Assembly: GCF_004309355.1 (NCBI RefSeq)
Contig: NZ_BJCC01000017.1
Coordinates: 28,922-92,921, forward strand
Source: Enterococcus florum
GTDB lineage: Bacteria; Bacillota; Bacilli; Lactobacillales; Enterococcaceae
Length of the DNA: 64,000 nucleotides
Reading direction: 5' to 3'
Shown here piece by piece: positions 8,395 through 16,647 of the stretch. The notes under the pieces were generated by a model. The model ran no database searches. It saw only the letters and a program-made list of their open reading frames with translations, and was not told where the DNA came from. Within the stretch, counting starts at the first letter, position 1. Every line of letters starts with the position of its first letter. The position numbers were made by a program, and so were the translations under genes.

Positions 8395-8620
8395 CTGTAT
8401 ACCCCTCTTCCAATTCCTTTAAGCTGGAAGAATTCTGAACAAGCTGCTTTCTTAACTGTTGGTAGCGTCTGCACCGTTCACAGTCTTCGACCTCTCCGAT
8501 CGGATGAGTTTGAGCCTGATGGGCCGATACGATCTCCGAGATGGCTCGAGCAATTATCCGATGCTTCACGCGCAGCTGTTGACGATGAACAACGATCCTG
8601 CTATTTTTGGTTTGATTCAT
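8384..8620 (-). CDS. Small hypothetical protein with a CxxC pair
   Basis: A 78-residue basic protein with a helical C-terminal half and one CERC motif near residue 48; a single CxxC is not enough to claim a zinc finger. Good ribosome site GGAGG 8 bases before ATG 8620. It is the first gene of the three-gene minus-strand unit 8620-7934. Unknown function; these genes look like conserved enterococcal small proteins of accessory type, which is an impression. Confidence 0.6.
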   Translation of the reverse strand: MNQTKNSRIVVHRQQLRVKHRIIARAISEIVSAHQAQTHPIGEVEDCERCRRYQQLRKQLVQNSSSLKELEEGYTDGL

Positions 8621-8737
8621 GCGAACGCCTCCTAGTCTGATGCTTCTCTTTAGTTTAACTGACTAGAAGGAGTAGTCTTGAGATTTCTTAATAAATTCTT
8701 AACAAACGCGCAATCACACTGTCCTGCTCAAAAGGAC

Positions 8738-9688
8738 TTACTCCGCTTGTTTTATTACTTGATCGACGGTTTGAACAAAGCGTGAGATGAACGTATCCGA
8801 ATCGATATCCAAACAGACCTGCGCATTTTTTTCCGTTTCTAGTAAACCAGGCAACGTACCGATCATACGTCCCGCTGAAACGCCTGCTGTCTCTACTGTC
8901 AAATTGATTGGAAGGAGGTGCGTCGCCAGAGCTGGATCAAGCGCGATCGCTGCTGCCAGCGGATCATGCATGGCACCGCCGATATCCTGGTTTTCATATT
9001 CATTGGTGTAGTAATACTCTGCCATTTGAGCCATCACTTTTCCTGCAAAGGTTTCTGACTGTTTCCACGCTCGTATCGGGGCTCCTGAAATCAGTGTTTT
9101 CAAGGTCACGTCCAAACCGACGATCGTCACCGGAATACCACTTTCTAAAACATAGTTTGCGGCTAACGGATCGTTGTAGATATTGGCCTCTGCAAATTTC
9201 GTACTGTTTCCAGGAACCGTCAGTGCACCGCCCATGATGACGATACGACCGATCGTTTCAATGGCTGCTTTTTCCAGTTGGATCGCTTCTGCTAAATTCG
9301 TCATTGGTCCGGTAGCCACTAAAATCAAATCTTGTCCATATTGCTTGGCTGCCTCGATCAAGAATTGACTACCTGTTTGCAACTCCTTTTTTCGTTTTGA
9401 ACGTGGAAGAGCCACATTGCCTAACCCATTTTGACCGTGAACGCGCAAGACCAAGTCAGATAATCGATACTTTGTGGCTCCCCACGGATGCGCAGCACCT
9501 TCGAAGACAGGGATCGTTTCATTTCCGAAGAGATCTAATAGGTCCAACGTGTTTTCTGTTGCTCTTTCAACCAGCACATTGCCGAAGGTCGTGGTGACCC
9601 CGATCAACTCAGCCTCTTGGCCTAACACATAAGCCAAAGCTAACGCATCATCGATGCCTGTATCTAAGTCCAAAATGATTTTTTTCAT
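8738..9688 (-). CDS. Inosine-uridine type nucleoside hydrolase
   Basis: The N-terminus MKKIILDLDTGIDDALAL carries the DxDxxxDD calcium site that defines the IU-nucleoside hydrolase fold; later VATGPMTNLAEA, IVIMGGAL and the MHDPLAAAIALDP segment (the conserved D and H of the active site) complete it. It cleaves the N-glycosidic bond of ribonucleosides to base and ribose in the cytoplasm for salvage. 316 residues is normal length. The frame is open to 9742, but AGGAGGCGCGT directly precedes ATG 9688. Base preference cannot be assigned. It stands alone; no nucleoside transporter adjoins, and no clear terminator was seen after it. Confidence 0.9.
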   Translation of the reverse strand: MKKIILDLDTGIDDALALAYVLGQEAELIGVTTTFGNVLVERATENTLDLLDLFGNETIPVFEGAAHPWGATKYRLSDLVLRVHGQNGLGNVALPRSKRKKELQTGSQFLIEAAKQYGQDLILVATGPMTNLAEAIQLEKAAIETIGRIVIMGGALTVPGNSTKFAEANIYNDPLAANYVLESGIPVTIVGLDVTLKTLISGAPIRAWKQSETFAGKVMAQMAEYYYTNEYENQDIGGAMHDPLAAAIALDPALATHLLPINLTVETAGVSAGRMIGTLPGLLETEKNAQVCLDIDSDTFISRFVQTVDQVIKQAE

Positions 9689-9726
9689 ACGCGCCTCCTG
9701 TTTATTCGCTACCTCCAGTGTATCCG

Positions 9727-9767
9727 AAAAAAAGCAGAACATCCAAGAGTTTCTCCCGATGTTCTGC
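9727..9767 (-). terminator. Terminator after the GyrI-like gene
   Basis: GCAGAACATC (9734-9743) pairs with GATGTTCTGC (9758-9767), followed on the minus strand by a T7 run. Confidence 0.88.
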
Positions 9768-9774
9768 CAATTGT

Positions 9775-10245
9775 CTATGTGCTTTTTTCAACCGGAACAT
9801 ACATTTCCGTCAAGCATTCGTCTGGTTTCTGCCGTTCCTCGTTCAAGTAATGATAGTAGATCCCGCCTGCAGCGCGGTAATTGTTTGTTGGCACCCATTT
9901 AAGCAGCGCTTCTAAAGTGGAGTCTTGCTTTTCATACGCGCCGCAGTCAATAGTCCGCACCACTGTTTGCGCTGGCAAAACCTTACTCTCCACCAGCTCA
10001 GAACCGGGTACTTCTACTGGTACCTGCAAGCTGATCTCAACATCCAATGCCTTCAGATCGACATTATGGAAACAAACGATCGGTCCGCTACTGGGAAAGA
10101 TTTCTTGTCTTTCAATCAACGTATTTATTGCTGTCAATGCTTCTCCCATCAATGGCCCATACTCCGTGAAAAAGTCAATCGTTTTCCGCACAGAGACTAC
10201 GTGTCTGGCCGGCAGCTGACAAAGCGTTATTTTGGCGATTTTCAT
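9775..10245 (-). CDS. GyrI-like small-molecule-binding domain protein
   Basis: A 156-residue stand-alone GyrI-like (AraC effector-binding) domain: ARHVVSVRKTIDFFTEYGPLMGEAL, the central strand pair around VDLKALDVEISLQVPV and the closing LTEMYVPV. Such proteins bind hydrophobic or cationic small molecules, and some hydrolyse reactive compounds. It starts inside the preceding gene, overlapping it by 71 bases, with GGAGG seven bases before the chosen ATG. The pair is ended by the terminator at 9727-9767. Function is unknown beyond the fold. Confidence 0.82.
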   Translation of the reverse strand: MKIAKITLCQLPARHVVSVRKTIDFFTEYGPLMGEALTAINTLIERQEIFPSSGPIVCFHNVDLKALDVEISLQVPVEVPGSELVESKVLPAQTVVRTIDCGAYEKQDSTLEALLKWVPTNNYRAAGGIYYHYLNEERQKPDECLTEMYVPVEKST

Positions 10246-10696
10246 TGATACAATCCTCCATGTTTATCTGATGTTTTGGCTTTCGGCGCAAAGAAATCAG
10301 CTTGACTGCATCCTCCAGCATAGAAACTGAGTGAATCGACAGCATCAGCCATTTCGCACCTTGCCCTGTTTTGGTTTGACGGAACAGTTCCTGTGTTTCG
10401 AGTGTCAATACCGGCAAGATTTCTTCCGCCTGCGGCATCTCTTTGCGCCCTACAACGATCAATGCAGTAAAGCGGCCTGTTTCAGGATACAGCGTGCACA
10501 AGGATTTTCCTGCTTTGCTGTACTTGACATTCCATCCCGGCCGCATGGAGCAGCCGCTATAAGCAAATTGAGGCTGCGTCTCGTAGGCCGCCTGCAAATA
10601 CTGGTGAAAGGTCTTCCAGAGAGGGTTCTGAATAAATTCTGTCATTTCCAAAAATGTCGGTTGTTGTTCTTTTGCAAAACGTTGGCACCACTTCAT
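10175..10696 (-). CDS. DUF3788-like protein with an extended C-terminus
   Basis: Residues 1-145 resemble the DUF3788 family: FSYSGCSMRPGWNVKY-like core (here FAYSGCSMRPGWNVKYSKAG), CTLYPETGRFTALIVVG, and a closing LEDAVKLISLRRKPK. Family members normally end about there. Here about 28 more residues (MEDCINENRQNN...) follow, read through the start of the next gene in another frame. This could be a natural overlap or a lost stop. Function unknown; the association with a GyrI-like protein suggests a shared ligand or stress role, as inference. Confidence 0.7.
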   Translation of the reverse strand: MKWCQRFAKEQQPTFLEMTEFIQNPLWKTFHQYLQAAYETQPQFAYSGCSMRPGWNVKYSKAGKSLCTLYPETGRFTALIVVGRKEMPQAEEILPVLTLETQELFRQTKTGQGAKWLMLSIHSVSMLEDAVKLISLRRKPKHQINMEDCINENRQNNALSAAGQTRSLCAEND

Positions 10697-10780
10697 ATCG
10701 ATCTTTCCTTTCTGCTGCTTTCGTTCTAGTGTAGCCTTTTTTAATCCTTCCGGCTTGTCTCTCTATGCTCTTTTTTGTCA

Positions 10781-10812
10781 AAAAAAGAAGCTGACTCCAA
10801 AAAGCCAGCTCC
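10781..10812 (-). terminator. Terminator after the VOC gene
   Basis: A short stem (AGCTG 10789-10793 with CAGCT 10806-10810) is followed on the minus strand by TTCTTTTTTT. Confidence 0.6.
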
Positions 10813-10826
10813 TGCATAGCGTTGTT

Positions 10827-11231
10827 TCAATTACTCATGTTCATCCAATTTGGTTCCAAGATATTTCCATCTGGATCCTGTACCTCCAGACCAAACATCT
10901 GATCTTCTGGGATCCCCATATCAATATGGTAGTAATTCCCGCCATTTTGTTTGGCTGCTTCTGCAAACCTGCGCACCTCTTCTGCACTGTCCATGCTAAA
11001 AGCAATCAACGCCTGACTCGTGGTATGCGGATCCGCAATCGTCTTGTCTTGAATAAATTGTTGGTAAAAGTCATGTGTCAACAGCATCACCCAAAAATGA
11101 TCGTCCCAAACGACAGCACTTGCTTCAGGGGTCGAAAACGCTTTGTTCATTTTAAATCCGAGTGCTTCATAAAACGCGATCGAACGGTCTAGATCGGCCA
11201 CTGGAAAATTCACAAAAACCATAGTAGTCAT
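10827..11231 (-). CDS. VOC family (glyoxalase/bleomycin-resistance fold) protein
   Basis: A 134-residue single-module VOC protein: FVNFPVADLDRSIAFYEALGF at the start, then the second beta-alpha-beta-beta-beta unit ending FGLEVQDPDGNILEPNWM, whose DPDGN and E are the usual metal-side residues. It resembles the YqjC/PhnB-like lactoylglutathione-lyase-related group, of unknown substrate. ATG 11231 with AAAGGGTG upstream was preferred to the upstream in-frame codon at 11267. Monocistronic, minus strand. Confidence 0.82.
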   Translation of the reverse strand: MTTMVFVNFPVADLDRSIAFYEALGFKMNKAFSTPEASAVVWDDHFWVMLLTHDFYQQFIQDKTIADPHTTSQALIAFSMDSAEEVRRFAEAAKQNGGNYYHIDMGIPEDQMFGLEVQDPDGNILEPNWMNMSN

Positions 11232-11334
11232 GTTTTTCACCCTTTCTGTCCGTTCATCATCCATCAAAGTCGGCCAACAGTCAACTGATTCGTTTCATGG
11301 TTGTGTATTCCTCTAAAGAAAAGATCGATCCATC

Positions 11335-11368
11335 TTTTGCAACAAAATCAGCTTTTTTTGCAACAAAA
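11335..11368 (+). promoter_or_regulatory. Tandem LytTR-type operator before the LytTR gene
   Basis: The 13-bp sequence TTTTGCAACAAAA occurs at 11335-11347 and again at 11356-11368, an exact direct repeat with a 21-bp period (two helical turns), the spacing used by LytTR-domain dimers. A TAGTAT -10-like box (11376-11381) follows. It is probably the site of autoregulation. Confidence 0.8.
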
Positions 11369-11429
11369 CAAATAGTAGTATGAAAAAGAGCAGAAAACCA
11401 AGTATGCTGGTTTCAGGAGGGAGCACACA

Positions 11430-11870
11430 ATGATTTTTAATTACATTTGGCAGCAGGAAAAGGCGGTAAACGAAATAGATGTCATCAGCCATCCGTTCAA
11501 CCGCGAGAAACTAAAACAACTAGAACAAACACTGCAGCATTCCACAACGATTTCAGTGATCGATCCAAAAAACAACCGGACAAAATTGCTGGCGGTCCCC
11601 TTGATCGAAACGATCACTGCCATGGGTCATCAAAGTAAGATCTGTACGACTGCAGGAGAACGTTTTTTCCTGTCGAAGAAGCTAAAGGAATTGGGTGATC
11701 TGGAGCAGCAGCAATTGTTCCGCATCAACAATTCAACGATTTTAAATTTGACCCATGCGGCATCCTTTGCTGCGGGTCAGCATGCACGTCTGGAAGTGCA
11801 GACGAAAACGGGAAACACCTACATCGTCAGCCGTCACTACGCAAAACAAATCAAGGAGAGATTTCGATGA
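11430..11870 (+). CDS. LytTR-domain DNA-binding regulator
   Basis: A 146-residue protein with a short N-terminal helical part and a LytTR domain from about residue 55: VPLIETITAMGHQSKICTTAGERFF, then RINNSTILNLTHAASFAAGQHARLEV, ending YIVSRHYAKQIKERF. It lacks a receiver domain, as is usual for the regulators paired with DUF3021. It probably controls its own operon through the tandem repeats just upstream. GGAGG precedes ATG 11430; its stop overlaps the next start (ATGA), so the two are translationally coupled. Confidence 0.88.
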   Translation: MIFNYIWQQEKAVNEIDVISHPFNREKLKQLEQTLQHSTTISVIDPKNNRTKLLAVPLIETITAMGHQSKICTTAGERFFLSKKLKELGDLEQQQLFRINNSTILNLTHAASFAAGQHARLEVQTKTGNTYIVSRHYAKQIKERFR

Positions 11871-12277
11871 TCAGAGAATTAAAAAATAATTTTATGCAGG
11901 CTGCACTTGGCAGCACACTATGGATCACCGCATTAACCAGCTTATTTTATCGGCAGCAGATGATTCCTTTGAGCTTTGTTTGGAAGCTTTTTTCCATCGG
12001 TGGGTTGTTAGGCTTCATTTTTGGGGTCAGCTACCCTTACCTTTGGAACTATTCAACCTTCCAAGCACGTACCAATATTTTGATCAGTTCCGTTCTTAAT
12101 ACCTTGGGGGGATTTCTAGCACTTTATTTATTTTCCAGCTACCTTTTTTCGATCGTTCGCCCTTACTTTTTTCCGATCCTCGGACTGACCTTGATCGGAC
12201 ATACCCTCGGATTTTATTTTTACTCCCGCTATCAGCAGCAACGGTTGGCAAAGGAGCTGAATCAAATCAAAAAATAG
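11867..12277 (+). CDS. DUF3021 membrane protein
   Basis: 136 residues with four predicted membrane segments (LGSTLWITALTSLFY, LFSIGGLLGFIFGVSY, ILISSVLNTLGGFLALYLF, FFPILGLTLIGHTLGFYFY), matching the DUF3021 family that is nearly always encoded beside a LytTR regulator. In related pairs the membrane protein inhibits the regulator; here that is inference from the pairing and 4-base overlap. No ABC transporter of the usual kind follows. Confidence 0.85.
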   Translation: MIRELKNNFMQAALGSTLWITALTSLFYRQQMIPLSFVWKLFSIGGLLGFIFGVSYPYLWNYSTFQARTNILISSVLNTLGGFLALYLFSSYLFSIVRPYFFPILGLTLIGHTLGFYFYSRYQQQRLAKELNQIKK

Positions 12278-12599
12278 TCTTGAAAAGCCACTCAAGGATA
12301 CCCTTCCAGATGCTCTGGCCATGAACTTGATGACCGAAGAAGCAAAAGAGTTGTTTCGCGCAGAAAACGGCGAACAACTCTCTAAGAAAAAAATACGGAA
12401 AGAACGATCGACCCGCTGCTACGATTTTTCCTTTGCAGTTGGGACACTGACCCTTTGGCAGGTTCTGTTGAAAAAGAAAAACTATGCAAGGCGATTCTGT
12501 CTATTACCACCATCGGGACATTTGGAAAAACAACAGCTCGTGGGCTGGAAGCGACGATGCTTGGGGCGGCGCCGGATTTGATTGCCGGACCCATGATAC
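12278..12599. other. Non-coding or decayed coding stretch
   Basis: The plus strand keeps a frame open across about 12321-12581 and a second one at 12455-12721, and both read protein-like in pieces (PLKDTLPDALAMNLMTEEAKELF; then AILSITTIGTFGKTTARGLE in another frame), but no start with a ribosome site and no recognisable family was found. It may be a frameshifted gene remnant. Nothing else seen. Confidence 0.35.
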
Positions 12600-12647
12600 A
12601 AAAAATCAGCAGAGCAGGAGAACAATCTCCTTATTCTGCTGCTTTTT
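12600..12647. terminator. Terminator after the PAP2 gene
   Basis: A two-part stem, CAGCAGA/TCTGCTG (12607-12613 with 12635-12641) and AGGAG/CTCCT (12616-12620 with 12627-12631), with an A6 run on one side and T5 on the other. Confidence 0.8.
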
Positions 12648-13218
12648 ATACCATCCACAACGCGACTAGTATTGCGACAAACCCGCCGATAAACCAGCCG
12701 CCTAACACATCTGTAAAGTAATGAACCCCCAAATAGACACGACTGAATCCAATTAGAAAGCCCAGCAACAGTGCCGCTGACAGAAACCAAATCGAAATCC
12801 CCAACACCAAATACCCGTTTAAAAACAAACTGCCATAGAGCGTCACAGCCGTTGCGGCATGTCCGCTGGGAAAGCTGTGGTCGGTTTCTTCCACCAGCCG
12901 ATCCCCTTTTGGCCGTTCCCGTTTGTACAAGCGCTTTATCAAAAACACAAGTCCTGAAGTCGCCATAACACTGATTCCAACATTTAATGCCACTGTATTG
13001 CGGGTAAGCGGCACGACAATCAATAGCCCGCAGACTGCCAGTGTTGGCAGAGCTTTTCCTGCCCTTGTAAAAAATAAAAACACCTTCGTCAGCCAGACTT
13101 TACGCTGCAGAATCACCTTTCTCGAGAACGCCACATCCCAAGTCTGGATCCGCTTCCCTTTGACCAATACCATTACCAACAAAAAGCCTGCGAAAAAAAC
13201 GACAGCACCTGTAAACAT
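12646..13218 (-). CDS. PAP2 superfamily membrane phosphatase
   Basis: A 190-residue integral membrane protein with about five or six helices and the three phosphatase motifs in order: KRLYKRERPKGD (C1), SFPSGHA (C2, catalytic His) and SRVYLGVHYFTD (C3, nucleophilic His). Members dephosphorylate lipid phosphates such as phosphatidic acid, PGP or undecaprenyl pyrophosphate at the outer membrane face. The substrate cannot be told. Monocistronic, minus strand. Confidence 0.9.
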   Translation of the reverse strand: MFTGAVVFFAGFLLVMVLVKGKRIQTWDVAFSRKVILQRKVWLTKVFLFFTRAGKALPTLAVCGLLIVVPLTRNTVALNVGISVMATSGLVFLIKRLYKRERPKGDRLVEETDHSFPSGHAATAVTLYGSLFLNGYLVLGISIWFLSAALLLGFLIGFSRVYLGVHYFTDVLGGWFIGGFVAILVALWMV

Positions 13219-13298
13219 TCGTCTTCCCCCTTTTTGCCACCCCTTGGACAGTCTTCCCTACACCTTTATCGTAACACAGGTCATCCAAATTTTTCCCA

Positions 13299-14222
13299 TT
13301 AGCTCATATAATCTTTACGCCGTAAAAAAATCATTGCAATCAGGGTAGCTATAACTGCCAGAAACACCACACCTATGGAGCCAAGTACAGAATCCTTGCC
13401 GATCAAGCCACCTGTGTTGATGCCCCAAAGACTAAAGATCAAGGTAGGAATCGAAATGATCAACGCAGCTGAATCAAGGTATTTCATCAGGTGATTCAGC
13501 GTGTTGTCCATCAGGGCTGAGACCATGCCGCTGGTCGAATCGACCAATCCACGGTAAAGATGGACCATTTTTTCGACGCGCCGACAGCTGACCGTCACAT
13601 CATTCAACCGTTCCTTGGAGACCTGCTCGATAACCGATTCATTTTCCAGAATAATATCCGTCGTGTGCTTCTGGTCATCCAAGGTGTGTTCCAGATAAAC
13701 TAAATTTTTTTCGATGTCTCTTAGCAGCAGCAGGGTATCCTTCTCTGTGCTGTTTTTCGCCGCCTCATTGACCTGATCGATCATTTGCTTTTGTTTCTTC
13801 AACGCATGCAAGAAATACGTATACGACTCTAAAATGTAAGCAACCAAAAATTGCGGGATATCGCCTTCAGAGACTTTGAACAATCGTTTGATCTCGGTCA
13901 TGCTGTCTTGTTCCTGCGTAACAATCAGCAGCTGGTTTTCCGAGAAAATCAGTGAGACGGGAAACAAGGCTTCTTCAACAGTAGCCGATACATCCTTTTC
14001 TTCCCGATAGTTGACCATCACCAAGCTGAGACACTCTCCAAGCACTTCCGATTCCAATCGTTCGACCCGTGACACCTCTTCTGTAAAATGATGTAGCGTG
14101 AACACATCTCTTGGCAAATCATATTGTTTTTCATAGTCATCGATTTCTTTTGGAGAAGGCAAAAGAATACTGGTCACGCGCCACTTTTTTTCACTGACCT
14201 CCAACCTTTCCTCCGAACGCAT
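13299..14222 (-). CDS. CorA-like divalent cation transporter with a GIN in place of GMN
   Basis: The 307-residue protein has the CorA layout: a soluble N-terminal domain with long helices, then two C-terminal membrane helices (LIISIPTLIFSLWG and LGSIGVVFLAVIATLIAMIF) and a basic tail. CorA channels carry a YGMN signature after the first helix; here it reads WGIN-TGG. That variant occurs in some Lactobacillales CorA-like proteins and may shift ion selectivity or mark a non-Mg2+ role. AGAGGTG lies 7 bases before ATG 14222; the GTG at 14231 was not used. Monocistronic. Confidence 0.85.
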   Translation of the reverse strand: MRSEERLEVSEKKWRVTSILLPSPKEIDDYEKQYDLPRDVFTLHHFTEEVSRVERLESEVLGECLSLVMVNYREEKDVSATVEEALFPVSLIFSENQLLIVTQEQDSMTEIKRLFKVSEGDIPQFLVAYILESYTYFLHALKKQKQMIDQVNEAAKNSTEKDTLLLLRDIEKNLVYLEHTLDDQKHTTDIILENESVIEQVSKERLNDVTVSCRRVEKMVHLYRGLVDSTSGMVSALMDNTLNHLMKYLDSAALIISIPTLIFSLWGINTGGLIGKDSVLGSIGVVFLAVIATLIAMIFLRRKDYMS

Positions 14223-14301
14223 TCTGCTCACCTCTTGTACTAGTTTCTTTCATAGCTAGTATATCGCATTCCTTTGGCAAGATTGGTTTTGACGACTCGT
14301 T

Positions 14302-14338
14302 AAAAAGAAGGCCTCTTTTGACCAGAGACCTTCTTTTT
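14302..14338. terminator. Terminator of the thiamine operon
   Basis: AAAAAGAAGG-CTCT (14302-14316) pairs with AGAG-CCTTCTTTTT (14324-14338). It follows thiE on the minus strand and could work in both directions. Confidence 0.85.
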
Positions 14339-14341
14339 AGT

Positions 14342-14971
14342 TTAGTAAAGTACTCGTTGACTTTCTCGATGGAGCTGCTTCACCTTTTCAAAAACGTCTT
14401 CCGCCTTCATGATGCAGCTGACGACAGAGACTCCCGCGGCTCCGCTGTCTTCCAGCTGCGAAATGTTCTCTGTATTGATCCCTCCGATAGCTACCACCGG
14501 AATTGACACCTGCGCCGTAATGGTTTTTAAGGTTGTCACCGGCGTCAATGCGGAATCCTTGGTTTTGGTTGGAAAGATCGCGCCGACACCTAAATAATCC
14601 GCTCCAGCCTGTTGTGCTTCAAGGCTCCGGGTCACAGTCTTGGAAGAAACCCCCAGCCATCTGTCAGGGCCAATCAGTCGGCGAGCCACCTCGACGGGAA
14701 GCTCATCATCCCCAATATGCACCCCTGCCGCATCAACCGCCAAGCAAATATCGATTCGATCATTAATAATCAACGGAATGCCGTAACGGTCGGTCACTGC
14801 TTTGACTTTGACCGCCAACTCATAAAAGCGATGAGTCGTTGCCGTTTTTTCTCTCAGCTGAACGAGCGTCACTCCCGCTTGACATGCCGTCTCCAGGATC
14901 GCCAAAAATTTCTCATCACTAAAATCATACCGCTCCGTCACCAAATACAATGTCAATGCTTCCTTGTTCAT
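14342..14971 (-). CDS. thiE: Thiamine-phosphate synthase
   Basis: ThiE joins hydroxymethylpyrimidine pyrophosphate with thiazole phosphate to make thiamine phosphate. The 209-residue TIM barrel shows [32 protein letters not shown] (substrate and Mg site), [28 protein letters not shown] (phosphate loop) and VVAIGGIN. Its start overlaps the thiM stop (ATGA). It is last in thiW-thiM-thiE. No thiD is in the window, so HMP phosphorylation must be encoded elsewhere. Confidence 0.93.
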   Translation of the reverse strand: MNKEALTLYLVTERYDFSDEKFLAILETACQAGVTLVQLREKTATTHRFYELAVKVKAVTDRYGIPLIINDRIDICLAVDAAGVHIGDDELPVEVARRLIGPDRWLGVSSKTVTRSLEAQQAGADYLGVGAIFPTKTKDSALTPVTTLKTITAQVSIPVVAIGGINTENISQLEDSGAAGVSVVSCIMKAEDVFEKVKQLHRESQRVLY

Positions 14972-15789
14972 TGCCAGCTCCCCTTTACATCATTGTACCA
15001 ATCGGTAGCCATCAAGAGCGACAGCTGATTCAACACAGCTTGTCGAAAATTGGCCAATCCTGCCGGCACCAATTCCTTAGCCTTCTCACCGCAGCAATTA
15101 AAATAGCTTACTCCCCCAACAACTGCTTCCCATTCAGGCAGTCCGACACCTAACAATGCCGCCACGATAGCTCCAACAATATCTCCTGTTCCAGTAAAGC
15201 AATCCAATTCTTCAACCCCGTTTTTCAACAACACTGCTTGCTCCTTTTGAACAACGACATCGATAGCTCCTGTTGCTAAAAAGGTGGTTTCCGGATATTC
15301 TTCGGTTAATTTTTTCAAAGCCTCAACCAATTCGTGGATCGCTTCTTCCGATTGATCCAGCGAACTGCCGTCGACTCCGCGCCCATGACTTTCGATTTGA
15401 CAGAGTGCACGCATCTCTGAACTATTTCCCTTGACCACATTCGGGTGATACGCCAGCAATTTTTCAGCCATTTCTTGACGCAAAGGACTGGCAGCTAACC
15501 CAACAAGGTCAACGACCGTCGGCTTTTTCTTCACTCGAGCATAGCGTCCGGCCTCCAAAATATTGTTCTCGCGTTGAGGCGAGATGTGTCCTAAATTGAG
15601 CAGCAAGCTGTCCGTTTGTTGGAAAAATGCTGGAAATTCTCGCGCATCATCCGCCATTACTGGCTTAGCGCCTATATACAGCAGCGCATTGGCCATTGAT
15701 TCGCAGGTGATTTCATTCGTAATGCATTGGACTAAGGGAGACTTTTGCAGCGGAAAAATAGGCTGGACTCTTTTCGCAAGTTCATTCAT
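14968..15789 (-). CDS. thiM: Hydroxyethylthiazole kinase
   Basis: ThiM phosphorylates 4-methyl-5-(2-hydroxyethyl)thiazole for salvage. The 273-residue ribokinase-fold protein has [29 protein letters not shown] at the N-terminus, [20 protein letters not shown] and the ATP/anion site [18 protein letters not shown] with the catalytic region normally GTGCML (here GTGDIV, carrying the Asp). It overlaps thiW by 8 bases and thiE by 4, a tightly coupled operon. Confidence 0.92.
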   Translation of the reverse strand: MNELAKRVQPIFPLQKSPLVQCITNEITCESMANALLYIGAKPVMADDAREFPAFFQQTDSLLLNLGHISPQRENNILEAGRYARVKKKPTVVDLVGLAASPLRQEMAEKLLAYHPNVVKGNSSEMRALCQIESHGRGVDGSSLDQSEEAIHELVEALKKLTEEYPETTFLATGAIDVVVQKEQAVLLKNGVEELDCFTGTGDIVGAIVAALLGVGLPEWEAVVGGVSYFNCCGEKAKELVPAGLANFRQAVLNQLSLLMATDWYNDVKGSWQ

Positions 15790-16303
15790 TGATCTTCACT
15801 CCTCCAAATAATTGCTGGCAACGGCGGAAAACCGTGGTCTGTTTCAATACGGTCAATACAAAATAAGCTGCTGCTGACCCGATCAAGGTCGCTCCGATGA
15901 ATCTTGGCGTATAAATCAGCCAGTACATCCCCTGCTGGCTGCCGGTGAACCACACCATCACTGGATAAGACAGCAAAGAACCAATGATCCCCGTCCCAAT
16001 GATCTCTCCGATCATCGATCCATAGATCTTACCTGTCCAACGGTAAAACACACCAGCAAAAAAAGCACCAAAGACTGCTCCTGTCAAAGCCAACGGCGGT
16101 ATTCCTAACAGCAGCATGCGGATCACCCCGCAAAAGAACGCCATGACTAGCGCGTGGAATGGACCCAACAGCACACCGGCGATCACATTCATTACACTGG
16201 ACATCGGAGCCATCCCCTCAATTCGAAACAACGGTGACAATACCACATCCAGTGCGATCATCATAGCCAGCATCATCATTTTTTGCAATCGATCTTTTTG
16301 CAT
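15782..16303 (-). CDS. thiW: ThiW, energy-coupling S component for the thiazole precursor
   Basis: A 173-residue membrane protein with about five helices and ThiW features (PLFRIEGMAPMSSVMNVIAGVLLGP, then GEIIGTGIIGSLLSYPVM). ThiW is the substrate-binding component of an ECF transporter, thought to import hydroxyethylthiazole; the ATPases and EcfT must come from elsewhere. ATG 16303 follows GGGAGGAAGAAGG; the frame extends to 16390 but enters the riboswitch leader. First gene of the TPP-controlled operon. Confidence 0.9.
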   Translation of the reverse strand: MQKDRLQKMMMLAMMIALDVVLSPLFRIEGMAPMSSVMNVIAGVLLGPFHALVMAFFCGVIRMLLLGIPPLALTGAVFGAFFAGVFYRWTGKIYGSMIGEIIGTGIIGSLLSYPVMVWFTGSQQGMYWLIYTPRFIGATLIGSAAAYFVLTVLKQTTVFRRCQQLFGGVKINE

Positions 16304-16413
16304 CCTTCTTCCTCCCGTTCTAGTCGTGAGGCGACCTCCTGCAGCTGCACAGATTTTATAAACACGAAAAAACTCCCTTCCGGTTCCCATTGAACGGCAA
16401 AGGAGTCTTTCAG

Positions 16414-16443
16414 AAAAAAAGTCCGGCCAAAAAATGGTCGGAC
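16414..16443 (-). terminator. TPP riboswitch expression platform (intrinsic terminator)
   Basis: GTCCGACC / GGCCGGAC (16443-16436 with 16428-16421 on the minus strand) with one mismatch, followed by T7, lies between the TPP aptamer and thiW. TPP binding should favour this hairpin and stop transcription. Confidence 0.88.
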
Positions 16444-16463
16444 GAATGGATCAGTCAAGGACA

Positions 16464-16528
16464 TTTCCCTTCGCCAGTTCTAACTGTTTCAGGTTCAATG
16501 GGTATCATCTCAGCTATTCAAGCACCCC
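16464..16528 (-). ncRNA. TPP riboswitch (THI element)
   Basis: Minus-strand reading gives the conserved core in order: GGGGTGC, GCTGAGATGATACCC, TTGAACCTGAA, and the closing CTGGCGAAGGGAA. These are the pyrimidine-sensor CUGAGA and the pyrophosphate-side GCGNAGGGA motifs. It lies 225 bases before the first thi gene, with a -10-like TATACT at 16558-16553 upstream. Confidence 0.96.
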
Positions 16529-16647
16529 AAATGTTTCTATGAAATTGATTAGAGTATAACATACCTTTTTTTATTTTAACAGACAAAGCGGCAGATTTCT
16601 TCGGATTCCTGTGCTATTCTTAATTGAAAATAGAAAGGAGTCCTGAA

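Noticed and set aside
12321..12581. Plus-strand open frame of 86 codons as a gene
   Set aside because: No ribosome site and no family; kept only as a possible decayed region.
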